Origin: Paenibacillus sp. 32O-W
GTDB lineage: Bacteria; Bacillota; Bacilli; Paenibacillales; NBRC-103111
Direction of reading: 5' to 3'
Length of the DNA stretch: 64,000 nt
Assembly (NCBI RefSeq): GCF_007679495.1
Contig: NZ_VEGP01000005.1
Span: forward strand, 1 to 64,000
Shown: piece by piece, positions 45,931 to 56,241 of the stretch
Numbering within the stretch: the first letter of the stretch is position 1
How the letters are laid out: each line of letters opens with the position of its first letter
Notes under the pieces: model-generated
Seen by the model: the letters and a program-made list of their open reading frames with translations, nothing else
Told to the model about the DNA's origin: nothing
Database searches by the model: none
Translations under genes and position numbers: made by a program

Positions 45931-45989
45931 AAAGGGCAGAGGCCATATATACGGTTCTTTAGGCCGGATATAAAGTTCTCATGCCCTTT
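45931..45989 (-). terminator. Possible hairpin between proS and polC
   Basis: AAAGGGCA and TGCCCTTT (8 bp) enclose 43 bases that contain GGCC/GGCC. T-rich flanks exist on both strands. It could be a weak terminator after proS or part of the polC leader. Confidence 0.35.
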
Positions 45990-46064
45990 TGTCTTTTTAC
46001 TTCGTTTATCTAAAATGACGGGCTCAGCGATTTAAGCATATCCCTTTCGCACCGACCTGAGTTC

Positions 46065-47513
46065 CTAGTAGGAACGGCCGAAAACTACCGTATGCTGAGC
46101 CTTCTCCCCACAGGCGATACAATGAGTTTTAACCACTTCGGGTTCAAAAGGAATGTTGCGGCTGGTTGCCCCGGTCTCTTCCTTCACCTGAGCTTCACAG
46201 GCATCCGATCCGCACCATCCGGCCCAGACGAAGCCGCGCTTCTCCTCCAAAAATGCTTTCAGCTCGTCCAGTCGGTCGACGGAGCCGAAATGCTCCTTGG
46301 AGAATGCCTTGGCCCGCTCGAACATTTCCTTATGAATATCTTCCAGCATCTGCTTGACTTCTTCCACGATTCGTTCCTGGCTGACCATGCGCTTCTCCCC
46401 GCTGACCCGGGAAACCAAGACGACCTGTCCTTTCTCCATATCCCTCGGTCCCAATTCAATCCGGATGGGAATTCCGCGCATCTCGTATTCGTTAAACTTC
46501 CAGCCCGGACTTTGGTCGGGACGGTCATCCACCTTCACGCGAATGTCCGCCTGTTTAAGCTCGGCAAACAATTCATTCGTCCGCGCAATGACCGGCTCTC
46601 TTGTTTTAGGAGGACCGATCGGAATCATCACCACTTGGGTAGGCGCCACTTTCGGCGGCAGGACGAGCCCGCGATCGTCCCCGTGAACCATGATCATGGC
46701 TCCAATGAGCCGGGTACTGACTCCCCAGGAGGTCGTATGTACATATTGCTGCTGATTGTCCCGATCCAAGTACTGGATATCGAAGGCAACGGCAAAATTC
46801 GTTCCCATGTAATGAGAAGTTCCCGCCTGCACCGCCTTGCCGTCCTTCATCATCGCCTCGATCGAGTAAGTATCTACCGCTCCGGCGAACTTCTCGGACG
46901 GAGTCTTCTTGCCGGCAATGACCGGAATGGCCAAAATATTCTCAACAAATTCGCGGTAAATCTCCAGCATTTGCATCGTTTCCCGGCGGGCGTCCGCTTC
47001 GTCCTCGTGGGCGGTATGCCCCTCCTGCCATAGAAACTCGCTCGTTCTGAGGAATGGCTGGGTTCTCTTTTCCCAGCGAACCACATTCGCCCATTGATTG
47101 ATTAAGAGGGGAAGATCTCGGTACGAATGGATCCACTCCGCATACATATGTCCAATCATCGTCTCAGAGGTTGGGCGGATCGCCAATCTTTCCTCCAGCT
47201 TCTCTCCACCGGCTTCCGTTACCCAGGGCAGCTCGGGATTAAAGCCTTCTACGTGCTCCTTCTCCTTCTGGAAGAAGCTCTCCGGTATAAAGAGCGGAAA
47301 ATAGGCATTCCGATGCCCGGTTTCCTTGAAGCGGGCATCCAATTCCTTCTGACAAAGCTCCCAGATTTCATAGCTGTCCGGTTTGAACACAATGCAGCCT
47401 CTCACCGGCGAATAGCTCATTAAATCAGCTTTGCGTATGACATCCAGATACCATCTGGAAAAGTCTTCGCTTTGCGGCGTAATTTCCTTAACAAATTGCT
47501 TCTCCTTAGACAT
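46065..47513 (-). CDS. proS: Prolyl-tRNA synthetase, short eukaryote/archaea-like type
   Basis: Class II synthetase, 482 residues. Motif 2 and 3 regions are visible (RTSEFLWQEGHTAH; SWGVSTRLIGAMIMVHGDDRG), with RPTSETMIGHMYAEW. There is no INS editing domain between motifs 2 and 3, and the C-terminus has a Cys4 site (CGSDAC ... CIACGE) ending in Tyr, all marks of the archaeal/eukaryotic-type ProRS. B. subtilis has the longer bacterial type (about 564) at this position, so the enzyme type differs though the locus is the same. ATG; no T-box in the 30-base gap to rseP. Confidence 0.95.
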   Translation of the reverse strand: MSKEKQFVKEITPQSEDFSRWYLDVIRKADLMSYSPVRGCIVFKPDSYEIWELCQKELDARFKETGHRNAYFPLFIPESFFQKEKEHVEGFNPELPWVTEAGGEKLEERLAIRPTSETMIGHMYAEWIHSYRDLPLLINQWANVVRWEKRTQPFLRTSEFLWQEGHTAHEDEADARRETMQMLEIYREFVENILAIPVIAGKKTPSEKFAGAVDTYSIEAMMKDGKAVQAGTSHYMGTNFAVAFDIQYLDRDNQQQYVHTTSWGVSTRLIGAMIMVHGDDRGLVLPPKVAPTQVVMIPIGPPKTREPVIARTNELFAELKQADIRVKVDDRPDQSPGWKFNEYEMRGIPIRIELGPRDMEKGQVVLVSRVSGEKRMVSQERIVEEVKQMLEDIHKEMFERAKAFSKEHFGSVDRLDELKAFLEEKRGFVWAGWCGSDACEAQVKEETGATSRNIPFEPEVVKTHCIACGEKAQHTVVFGRSY

Positions 47514-47543
47514 AAACGACCTCAGCCCTTCTTTCCACGAACA

Positions 47544-48803
47544 TTATCCTTTAATCAACCGCAGAATATCGTTGTATGTTACAGCGATCATCAGCAGCAT
47601 CAGCATGGCGAACCCGATAAAATGAACCAGGCTCTCCCGGTTGGGATCCACCGGTTTGCCGCGCACCGCTTCGATTCCCAAGAACACCAGACGGCTTCCA
47701 TCCAGGGCCGGAATCGGCAGCAGGTTGAAAATACCCAAGTACAAGCTTAGAAGCGCGGACCAATATATCATCGGCGCAGCCCCGGCCGCAGCATATTCCC
47801 CTGTGACCTCAACGATCCGAACGGGCCCTCCCAAATCATCCAATGTAAATTGGCCGAACACCAGCATCTTGAAGCCGATCATGATTTGTTTGGTAACGAG
47901 CACCATATTGTTCCAGGCGCCGGTGAAAGCTTCGCCGATCTGCACCGAACGGGTACCGAAAGCCAGCGAAACCCCAACAAGCGGCTCCGTCGATTCCTTG
48001 TTCCTCGGAACGACTTCCTTGCTCAATTGCTCCTGATCCCGTTCAATCACCCAGGTCATCGGCTGTCCGGCCGATTCGTTGATAAGCTCCATCAGCTTGT
48101 TGCGGTCCGTGCCGATCGTCTCACCGTTCACTTCCCGGATGATATCACCGGCAGCCAATCCGGCCTTCTCTGCTGGAGAACCAGGTTCAATTCCACCCAG
48201 AGTGACATTGACCGGCACCCCGTTCATAAACATAAAAATAAGGAACAGCACAAAGGCAAGTATAAAGTTCATTAGCGGCCCGGCAAAAATAGACAAAGCC
48301 CTCTGCCCAACCGTCTTGCTACCGAATTGGCGGTCCCAGGGGGCGATCTGCGTTTCTTTGCCCCGGGCTACCATCATCGCCTGCGGATGAATGGCGTATC
48401 GAACCGTCTCCCCATCGGTAATCAGCTCGACAAACAATTCCTTCTCCAGATCGATACGCACGACTTCTCCGAGGAGAACATCCGAGCGCTGATCCAGCTT
48501 ATCCAAAAACAGATGTGTCGCATTATCCTGATCGATACGAATTCCTATCGTCTGACCGGGAGTAATCTCCACAATTTCCGGGTCCTCCCCGGCCATTCGG
48601 ACGAAACCGCCGATGGGCAGCAAGCGGAGCGTATACTTCGTCTCGCCTTTCTTAAAGGTAAACAATTTCGGTCCGAAGCCAATGGCAAATTCTCTGACAA
48701 GAATACCTGCCCGCTTCGCAAAATAGAAGTGTCCCCATTCATGAAGAGTTACCAACACGAAAAACATGAGGATAATTTGCAAGCCGATTTGTACATACTC
48801 CAA
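47544..48803 (-). CDS. rseP: Site-2 zinc metalloprotease RseP/RasP
   Basis: Intramembrane protease, 419 residues, that cleaves anti-sigma factors and remnant signal peptides. HEWGH (His21, Glu22, His25) in the first helix, a PDZ domain (GGIEPGSPAEKAGLAAGDII), and the second metal motif NLLPIPALDGSRL. TTG at 48803 chosen (GGGAGGA upstream), giving the B. subtilis length; the ORF's 82 upstream codons are not coding. Confidence 0.94.
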   Translation of the reverse strand: MEYVQIGLQIILMFFVLVTLHEWGHFYFAKRAGILVREFAIGFGPKLFTFKKGETKYTLRLLPIGGFVRMAGEDPEIVEITPGQTIGIRIDQDNATHLFLDKLDQRSDVLLGEVVRIDLEKELFVELITDGETVRYAIHPQAMMVARGKETQIAPWDRQFGSKTVGQRALSIFAGPLMNFILAFVLFLIFMFMNGVPVNVTLGGIEPGSPAEKAGLAAGDIIREVNGETIGTDRNKLMELINESAGQPMTWVIERDQEQLSKEVVPRNKESTEPLVGVSLAFGTRSVQIGEAFTGAWNNMVLVTKQIMIGFKMLVFGQFTLDDLGGPVRIVEVTGEYAAAGAAPMIYWSALLSLYLGIFNLLPIPALDGSRLVFLGIEAVRGKPVDPNRESLVHFIGFAMLMLLMIAVTYNDILRLIKG

Positions 48804-49077
48804 TCTTGGTTCCTCCCAGCTAAACGGTAATGTATTGCCGAACAGTATTATCCTGCCGCCCGCATCCGTTAGTCCACCCTGTCTCCCGGATGTAAAGAAA
48901 ATGCCCCCAAGCTTTCCACGGACAACAGCTTTTATGCCTGATAAAGGCAGCGTATCATTAGTTTTTACTGTTCTAAGATTAACATGTTTTCCATTTCCAA
49001 TACAAGCCGGGTCGACTATATCCCATTTATATGTACAACGCAGCAGCAACTATTCATGTCCGCTTGCTACATTAACC

Positions 49078-49445
49078 CCTACCTTGAAATCCGTCTATTT
49101 TCATTTTCTGCTGGTGCCCCACAAGTGGAAATGGCGCGTCTAACTGGATTTTATACAGCTATTTTGCTCCTCCGAAGTGAAGGACGGAAACTAAGTGGAA
49201 AAACTACAGCTATTTTGTGCAAAAAAGGCGCTTTCAGCAAAAAACCTCAATTCTAAATGCAGTTTTTCCATTTACTTTAATCACTTTCTACTAATCACTT
49301 GAATTTACCTACATAAAATACAGTTAAATCGTCTTTATCCAATAGAAATCGAGTTTCCTCTACTTATTCAATATCTAAATAAACCTTATATTTTACCGGT
49401 CAAATCAAGCCGTTAAATCAATTCGCTCTGCGATGTCAAAGAAAA
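49078..49445 (+). repeat. Dispersed repeat R1, copy C
   Basis: The longest copy: CTACCTTGAAA, CTGGTGCC, TAACTGGATTTTATACAG, AACTACAGCTATTTTG, AAAAAACCT, ATTCTAAATG, TTTTTCCATTTACTTT, TCGCTCTGCG. It lies in the dxr-rseP gap (48804-49648), which otherwise holds no gene; copies A and B are 46 kb away. Confidence 0.72.
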
Positions 49446-49506
49446 AGCCGGGCAGAACCCAGCCGCAGCTTCCATTGTATGCAAGGATAAACGGCTTTCG
49501 CCCTCC

Positions 49507-49560
49507 TTTGGACAGGCGCGTTTACCGATGAAATATTAGAACAGGTGAAAACTTATACTG
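49507..49560 (+). repeat. Dispersed repeat R2, copy 3
   Basis: GGACAGGC-CGTTTACCGAT-AAATATTAGAACAGG then GTGAAAACTTATACT; the first arm of the GTATAAG stem is deleted here. It follows R1 copy C by about 60 bases. Confidence 0.68.
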
Positions 49561-49648
49561 ATCGAAAATCGGGGGGACCAGGCGACCGCGAACGGTTATC
49601 CAATCCAATTCCGAGCGTTACTTCCCGCGACTTATTCACCGGAAAAAC

Positions 49649-50794
49649 TTAGAAAACAATCCGGGCAGCGGTTTCCCTCGCCCATTCGTCCGTCTGCAGT
49701 ACCTGATCCAAATCCGGGGAGAGAATAAGCTGGTGCTTGTCCAATACCCGTTCTATGATCTCCTCGATTTGCAGGAAAGTAATTTCTCCCTTCATAAACC
49801 GGGAGACGGCAATCTCGTTAGCCGCATTGAAGACAGCGGGAGCCGTCCCGCCCATGCGTCCGCTCTCATAAGCCATGGCCAAGCAAGGAAAACGTTCCAT
49901 ATCCATCGGCTTGAAATGAAGCTTGCCGAGTTCAGCCAGACGAAGCGGTGCGGTGGGAGTTTTCTTACGATTTGGATAGGTCAATGCATACTGGATAGGC
50001 ACCCGCATATCGGGATTGCCGAGCTGCGCAATGACACTGTAATCTGCGAATTCAACCATCGAGTGGATCGTGCTTTCCTGGTGAAGAATAACTTCAATCT
50101 GATCATAAGACACCTGGAACAGCCAATGAGCTTCAATCACTTCCAGCCCTTTGTTAGCCATTGTGGCGGAATCGATCGTGATCTTGGCCCCCATCGACCA
50201 GTTCGGATGCTTCAGAGCATCCTCCAAGGTCACCCCGTGCAATTCCTCACGCGTTCTGTCCCGGAATGCTCCTCCCGATGCAGTCAGCGTTAATTTCGAA
50301 ATTGTCGAAGGCGACTCCCCGTTTAAGCATTGGAAAATGGCGGAATGCTCACTGTCTACAGGAAGGAGAGCGACTCCATGCTTGGCTGCAAGCTCCGTGA
50401 CCAAATGCCCTGCGCTGACCAGCGTCTCTTTGTTGGCGATGGCTATCTGCTTGCCCGCCTCAATGGCCGCCAGCGTAGGCTTGAGCCCCTGGCTGCCCAC
50501 AACCGCCGTAACGACCAGGTCGGCTTCGGTTCCTGCCGCCACCTCCATCATCCCTTCCTCACCGTAGAAAACGGCCGTCGTGGAAGGAACATGCGGCTTT
50601 AATTGTGCGGCCAACTCTTTGGTGGCAACCGAAACCTTGCTCGGCTTGAATTGTCGGACCTGTTCTATTAACAAGGGAAGATTGGTGCCTGCAGCCAGGC
50701 CTTCCACCCTATAGCTGTCCGGATCATGGGCAATTACGTCCAAGGTTTGCGTCCCGACCGATCCGGTGGAGCCTAATATCGAAATTTTCTTCAT
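49649..50794 (-). CDS. dxr: 1-deoxy-D-xylulose-5-phosphate reductoisomerase
   Basis: MEP pathway enzyme making 2-C-methylerythritol 4-phosphate for isoprenoids. 381 residues: NADPH loop [14 protein letters not shown], substrate/metal residues [43 protein letters not shown] at 50794 (GGAGGG 10 bases upstream) preferred over a TTG three codons earlier. Confidence 0.96.
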   Translation of the reverse strand: MKKISILGSTGSVGTQTLDVIAHDPDSYRVEGLAAGTNLPLLIEQVRQFKPSKVSVATKELAAQLKPHVPSTTAVFYGEEGMMEVAAGTEADLVVTAVVGSQGLKPTLAAIEAGKQIAIANKETLVSAGHLVTELAAKHGVALLPVDSEHSAIFQCLNGESPSTISKLTLTASGGAFRDRTREELHGVTLEDALKHPNWSMGAKITIDSATMANKGLEVIEAHWLFQVSYDQIEVILHQESTIHSMVEFADYSVIAQLGNPDMRVPIQYALTYPNRKKTPTAPLRLAELGKLHFKPMDMERFPCLAMAYESGRMGGTAPAVFNAANEIAVSRFMKGEITFLQIEEIIERVLDKHQLILSPDLDQVLQTDEWARETAARIVF

Positions 50795-50809
50795 TGCCAG
50801 CAATCCCTC

Positions 50810-51607
50810 CTAATTTGGGATAAGCGAGAGGATATGAACGAGCGGAAACACAATGAGCCAGCTGTCCACACGATCAAGCACACCGCCATGACCCGGCAGG
50901 ATGTTCCCGGTATCCTTAATGCCTTTGACCCGCTTGTACGCCGATTGGATCAAATCGCCCATTTGGCCGGCAACCGCGGCTACGGCCCCGATCAGGACGG
51001 CATTCCATACCGGAAGCAAATCGGGCTTGGACCAAGCGAAGCAAAGCGCTGCAATTATCGATATAACGATTCCGCCAAGCGCCCCTTCGATTGTTTTGTT
51101 CGGGCTTATATCCGGCCACAGCTTCCTCTTCCCGAACGATCTGCCGGCGAAATAAGCGCCGGAGTCCGATGCCCAGATGGTGACGAAGAGGAGCAAAGTC
51201 CAGAACAATCCGTTCGGCTCCAGGCTGCGGGAATAAATCATGTAATGGAAACCGAGGCCGATGTAGACAGCCCCTGCGAATACCGTCGATATGTCATCGA
51301 TCGTCATCTTGTTTTTGGTAACCACCGTTGCTGCAAGGAGGACAAACAGCAGCAGCCAAATTAAACTGGCCAGCGGGAACTTATCGGTGAATGTACCGAA
51401 ATTCGCCAAAAATACAAAAACAAACATGAAAACAAGACCAATGACGAACATCGGAAAATGATACTTGAGCTTGTACATGCGCAAAAATTCGCCGAATCCG
51501 ACAAAGGCCAGCCCGAGCACCAGCCCGGCAAACCAATAGCCGCCCAACAGCAAAAAAGTTATAAACAGAGCCCCGGCCACAACGCCGGTCACGATTCTCG
51601 TCTTCAT
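50810..51607 (-). CDS. cdsA: Phosphatidate cytidylyltransferase
   Basis: Integral membrane enzyme making CDP-diacylglycerol. 265 residues, about seven to eight membrane helices; signature KDTGNILPGHGGVLDRVDS near the C-terminus and SDSGAYFAGRSFGK. ATG at 51607 (GGAGG six bases upstream); the ATG at 51613 touches the RBS. Confidence 0.94.
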   Translation of the reverse strand: MKTRIVTGVVAGALFITFLLLGGYWFAGLVLGLAFVGFGEFLRMYKLKYHFPMFVIGLVFMFVFVFLANFGTFTDKFPLASLIWLLLFVLLAATVVTKNKMTIDDISTVFAGAVYIGLGFHYMIYSRSLEPNGLFWTLLLFVTIWASDSGAYFAGRSFGKRKLWPDISPNKTIEGALGGIVISIIAALCFAWSKPDLLPVWNAVLIGAVAAVAGQMGDLIQSAYKRVKGIKDTGNILPGHGGVLDRVDSWLIVFPLVHILSLIPN

Positions 51608-51628
51608 GTCCATCCTCCAAAGAAAGGG

Positions 51629-52393
51629 CTACAATCCCCCATAACGGCGAATACGGCTCTGGTATTCCCGAATGGCTTCGTAAAAATCGTTCTCCGAAAA
51701 TTCCGGCCAATACAAATCGGTGAACAACAGTTCTGTATAGGCAAGCTGCCACAGCATAAAATTGCTGATTCGCAGTTCTCCGCTTGTCCTTATGAGAAGG
51801 TCCGGATCGGGCAAACCTGCCGTCTGCAATCGTTTGGAATATTCTTCTTCGGTGATGTCTTCCAACTTTAGCCTTCCTGATTGAACGTCACGCACCATTT
51901 CTCTCATCGCTTCGGTCATTTCTTTACGGCTGCCGTAATTAAAAGCGAAGTTCAGAACCAAGCCGGTATTATGCTTCGTCCGCTCAATGGCGTTTTCTAC
52001 CGCTTCCAAAGTGTGCCCCGGAACACCCTCTTTCCAGCCGGTCATCCGAATCCGCACATTTTTTTGGACCAATTCATCTATTTCCAAAGGAAAAAACTCC
52101 TGGGGAAGGCTCATCAAGTAATCCACCTCATCCTGCGGCCTCTTCCAGTTTTCGGTGGAAAACGCGTACAGCGTTAATATTTCGATGCCGATATCATCTG
52201 CCGCAATAGTGATTTTCTTGACATTCTTCATCCCTGAATGATGGCCTGCGATTCGCGGCAGTCCTCTCCGTCTGGCCCATCTCCCGTTGCCGTCCATAAT
52301 GATGGCAACATGGCGGGGAATATTATCGTCGGAGAGTATGCTTTGGCTATCGACTTTCTTATTTTTGCCAAACCAAGATTTCTTTTGAGACAT
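51629..52393 (-). CDS. uppS: Undecaprenyl diphosphate synthase (isoprenyl transferase)
   Basis: Cis-prenyltransferase for the cell-wall lipid carrier. 254 residues: MDGNGRWARRRGLPRIAGH with catalytic Asp, STENWKRP, and RTSGELRISNFMLWQLAY. ATG at 52393 with GGGGGA seven bases upstream. Confidence 0.95.
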   Translation of the reverse strand: MSQKKSWFGKNKKVDSQSILSDDNIPRHVAIIMDGNGRWARRRGLPRIAGHHSGMKNVKKITIAADDIGIEILTLYAFSTENWKRPQDEVDYLMSLPQEFFPLEIDELVQKNVRIRMTGWKEGVPGHTLEAVENAIERTKHNTGLVLNFAFNYGSRKEMTEAMREMVRDVQSGRLKLEDITEEEYSKRLQTAGLPDPDLLIRTSGELRISNFMLWQLAYTELLFTDLYWPEFSENDFYEAIREYQSRIRRYGGL

Positions 52394-52525
52394 TATTGTA
52401 TCCCCCATATAGGTTTAGAAAAACGGTCAGCAAAACCGGGCTGCCAAGGCTGGGTCGAGTTGCTGCCGAATTCGTAGGCTGCTGCGGCAGTAGCACTGAG
52501 TATCCGACTTGTTGCCAAAAACTAA

Positions 52526-52549
52526 AACCCCCCCTCCACGAAGGGGGTT
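52526..52549 (-). terminator. Terminator after frr
   Basis: Minus strand AACCCCC-ttcgtgg-AGGGGGGTT followed by TTAGTTTTT. Separates the rpsB-frr unit from uppS. Confidence 0.8.
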
Positions 52550-52566
52550 ATTGACGGGTGAGGGGG

Positions 52567-53120
52567 TTATACCTCTGTAATTTCCTTTTCTTTCGCTTCC
52601 AGGATTTTATCCACTTCCGCTACGAATTTATCCGTCATTTTCTGAATGTCGTCCTGATGACGTCTGGATTCATCCTCAGAGATATCCGTCTTCTCCAGCT
52701 TCTTGATGTCGTCATTGGCATCTCTGCGGATGTTGCGGATAGCCACCTTGGCTTCCTCGCCGGATTTGCGGGTTAATTTGACCAGCTCCGCCCGTCTTTC
52801 GGCCGTTAGAGCCGGAATGACAATGCGGATGGAGGAACCGTCGTTAGCGGGGGTCAATCCCAAATCCGATTTCATAATGGCCTTCTCAATGGCCGGAATG
52901 GAAGACTTATCCCAAGGCTGGATCATTAATGTGCGGGAATCGGGTGTAGTTATGTTCGCAAGTTGATTAACGGGCGTCATTGTCCCGTAGTATTCTACCT
53001 GTATCCGGTCCAGAAGGCCCGGCGTCGCACGTCCGGCTCTCAAGGATGCCAGTTCCTTGCGAAGCGAGTCTATCGCTTTATTCATTCGTTCTTCAGCGTT
53101 CTTCTTCACCGACTGCGGCA

Positions 53121-53121
<1 letters not shown>
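52567..53121 (-). CDS. frr: Ribosome recycling factor
   Basis: 184 residues, full length: [66 protein letters not shown]. Start overlaps the pyrH stop (TAATG). Confidence 0.97.
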
Positions 53122-53912
<791 letters not shown>

Positions 53913-53923
53913 CTAAAAAAGAA

Positions 53924-53943
53924 GGAACACGGGTGGGTGTTCC
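53924..53943 (-). terminator. Terminator between tsf and pyrH
   Basis: Minus strand GGAACAC-ccaccc-GTGTTCC followed by TTCTTTTTT. Since pyrH lacks an obvious own promoter, this is probably partial. Confidence 0.75.
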
Positions 53944-53964
53944 ATCATAAATGGCCGTTCTCTA

Positions 53965-54615
53965 TTACATTTTCGCTTGAGACATAACCTCTTCGGCAAA
54001 GTTTTCCTGTTTCTTCTCCAGGCCTTCTCCCAACTCATAACGAACAAAACGGCGAATGGTGATGTTCTCACCGATTTTGCTGATCTTCTCGTTCAACAAG
54101 GTCGAGATCGTTTTGTCCGGATCTTTAATGAAGGCTTGCTCCATGAGGCAGAATTCTTCATAGTATTTCCCGATACGGCCTTCGACCATTTTATCGACAA
54201 TATGCTCCGGCTTTCCTTCGTTCAATGCCTGGGATCTTAAAATTTCTTTCTCTTTGTCCAGCTCTTCCTGAGGAACATCCTCGCGTCTTACATATCGAGG
54301 GCTGGTCGCAGCGATTTGCATAGCGATATCTCTGACGAACTCCTGGAAATCATCCGTCTTGGCCACGAAGTCCGTTTCGCAGTTGACTTCAACCAGCACT
54401 CCGATTTTACCGCCGGCATGAATGTAAGATTGAACTGCGCCTTCAGTAGCGATCCGTCCTGCTTTGTTGGCAGCCGCCGCCAAGCCTTTCTCCCGGAGAA
54501 CCTCAATCGCTTTAGTCAGATCCCCGTTAGCTTCTTCCAGGGCTTTCTTGCAATCCAACATTCCTGCACCTGTCTTCTCGCGCAGTTCTTTAACCATTGC
54601 AGCTGTTACTGCCAT
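53965..54615 (-). CDS. tsf: Elongation factor Ts
   Basis: Nucleotide exchange factor for EF-Tu, 216 residues (shorter than B. subtilis, about 293, with only one core repeat region). UBA domain ([20 protein letters not shown]), [29 protein letters not shown] upstream. Confidence 0.96.
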   Translation of the reverse strand: MAVTAAMVKELREKTGAGMLDCKKALEEANGDLTKAIEVLREKGLAAAANKAGRIATEGAVQSYIHAGGKIGVLVEVNCETDFVAKTDDFQEFVRDIAMQIAATSPRYVRREDVPQEELDKEKEILRSQALNEGKPEHIVDKMVEGRIGKYYEEFCLMEQAFIKDPDKTISTLLNEKISKIGENITIRRFVRYELGEGLEKKQENFAEEVMSQAKM

Positions 54616-54669
54616 TTGTTTTCCTCCTCGGCAAAATTTCTCATAGTAGTCTTATATCTCTTCCTTTTT

Positions 54670-54716
54670 TAAAAAAAGGGGGGCGATAGGTTATTACACC
54701 TTCAACCCACCCTTTT
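54670..54716 (-). terminator. Hairpin with T tract between rpsB and tsf
   Basis: Minus strand AAAAAGGGTGGG ... CCCCCCTTTTTTT with a long loop. Likely a partial terminator that would give rpsB more transcript than tsf. Confidence 0.45.
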
Positions 54717-54734
54717 TCAATTTATCCTATTAGA

Positions 54735-55433
54735 TTACGCAGTCGTCTGTTCGCCTTGGTTGGCCTCGATGATCGCTTCGGCCATCTTGGAAGTCAGAAG
54801 CTTCACTGCGCGGATAGCATCATCGTTGCCCGGAATCACATAATCGATTTCATCCGGATCACAGTTCGTATCCACGATCCCGACAATCGGGATTCCCAGC
54901 TTGCGGGCTTCTGCTACGGCAATGCGCTCTTTGCGCGGATCGATAACGAACAATGCGCTAGGAAGACCCTTCATATTCTTGATTCCGCCCAAAAACTTCT
55001 CCAGACGCTCCTTCTCCTTGCGGAGAATGATAACTTCTTTCTTAGGCAGAACATCGAACGTGCCGTCTTCTTCCCACTTCTCCAGCTCATGGAGACGGTC
55101 GATCCGCTTCTGAATCGTAGCGAAGTTCGTCAACGTGCCTCCCAGCCAACGCTGGTTGATGTAGAACATTCCGCAGCGCTCGGCTTCTTCCTTGACAGAA
55201 TCTTGAGCCTGCTTCTTCGTGCCGACGAACAGGAAGGTTCCTCCTTCACCGGCGACAGACTTAACGAAGTTGTAAGCCTCTTCGACTTTCTTGACCGTCT
55301 TCTGCAGGTCGATGATGTAAATACCGTTTCTTTCCGTGAAGATGTATTTGTCCATTTTCGGGTTCCAGCGACGGGTCTGGTGACCAAAGTGAACCCCAGC
55401 CTCCAACAGCTGTTTCATGGAGATAACTGCCAT
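54735..55433 (-). CDS. rpsB: 30S ribosomal protein S2
   Basis: 232 residues: [61 protein letters not shown] at 55433 set by AGGAGGTG. First gene of rpsB-tsf-pyrH-frr. Confidence 0.97.
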   Translation of the reverse strand: MAVISMKQLLEAGVHFGHQTRRWNPKMDKYIFTERNGIYIIDLQKTVKKVEEAYNFVKSVAGEGGTFLFVGTKKQAQDSVKEEAERCGMFYINQRWLGGTLTNFATIQKRIDRLHELEKWEEDGTFDVLPKKEVIILRKEKERLEKFLGGIKNMKGLPSALFVIDPRKERIAVAEARKLGIPIVGIVDTNCDPDEIDYVIPGNDDAIRAVKLLTSKMAEAIIEANQGEQTTA

Positions 55434-55553
55434 CTTCACACACCTCCTCTATTGGTTTTATTCTCCTCCGCCATTCTCATCTTGGAATCAGACTTTCCGA
55501 CAGAAAGCACCCTCATTCCAATTAAATGGCGTGTGTTCTTGACACCGTCAATA

Positions 55554-55582
55554 AATATACCATATTCATTTTGCCGTTGCAA
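55554..55582 (-). promoter_or_regulatory. SigA-type promoter of rpsB
   Basis: Minus strand TTGCAA - 17 bases - TATATT with TGG before the -10 (extended -10). Leader of about 115 bases before rpsB, room for S2 autoregulation. Confidence 0.78.
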
Positions 55583-55678
55583 CAAAATCTGCCTTTATTT
55601 TCATGGGCCGGAATAACCTCCGCCAATTCATTTTACTAACCGTTATCGGAAACAATGATAGCCCGGGAAAAGACCAAA

Positions 55679-55709
55679 AAGAGACTTCAGCACGCGGCCA
55701 AGGTCTCTT
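55679..55709 (-). terminator. Terminator of the che-sigD operon
   Basis: Minus strand AAGAGAC ... GTCTCTT followed by TTTGG, directly after the last operon gene and before the rpsB promoter. Confidence 0.65.
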
Positions 55710-55710
55710 G

Positions 55711-56241
55711 TCAGTCGAACGTTATCTTTTCAATCACTGAATCCATGTCTTCTCCCGGGGCGAAGGAATAAACTCCGCTCCTTATCTTGGGTGTCCGCTT
55801 CTGCTCCTTAAGCCTCGATTCGAAAGCATCCTTGTCTGCGACAATTCCGGCCTCCGATAACAATTCTGCGACGTCCGAGGCCAGCATTCCGGCTTTAATC
55901 TGCACATCGACATTCGCGGCATTCCCATTCTCCGCATCAACATCCGTCACGACGGCTTCTCCCGATGCGGCCCCATCTTGTTCCGCCGCGGCCTGTGCAA
56001 GCCTGAGCTGTTCGTCCAGCTCCTCCTGTGTATACAGTTTAACATCGGACGGATACAAGGCATAGCCCGCTTCCTCAGCCAGCTTCCGCCAATCCGGCTC
56101 CGCCTCCGTTTGCTGCATTTCCGAATCTATCGGGGGCATGTCGCGCTGGACAGCGATATTCATGACCTGCAGCAGCACGGCTCCGATGACGAGACCGCTT
56201 CCTATCCCCGTCCAGAACGATCTACGCCCGGACACGCTCAT
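55711..56241 (-). CDS. MltG/YceG-like membrane protein lacking the catalytic domain
   Basis: 176 residues. One N-terminal membrane segment (about 8-28), a low-complexity Ala/Glu/Asp-rich spacer, and a C-terminal segment (VQIKAGMLASDVAELLSEAG, IRSGVYSFAPGEDMDSVIEK) that resembles the LysM-like N-terminal subdomain of endolytic transglycosylase MltG. The catalytic region of MltG is absent, so hydrolase activity is not expected; binding to septal peptidoglycan is inference. GGAGGAGAA RBS; overlaps the upstream gene by 20 bases. Last gene of the motility operon. Confidence 0.75.
   Translation of the reverse strand: MSVSGRRSFWTGIGSGLVIGAVLLQVMNIAVQRDMPPIDSEMQQTEAEPDWRKLAEEAGYALYPSDVKLYTQEELDEQLRLAQAAAEQDGAASGEAVVTDVDAENGNAANVDVQIKAGMLASDVAELLSEAGIVADKDAFESRLKEQKRTPKIRSGVYSFAPGEDMDSVIEKITFD

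Noticed and set aside
47514-47543. T-box leader for proS
   Set aside because: Only 30 bases separate rseP and proS; no room for a T-box.
49021-49256. Plus-strand frame in the dxr-rseP gap
   Set aside because: Runs through repeat R1 copy C, no RBS, not conserved in copies A and B.
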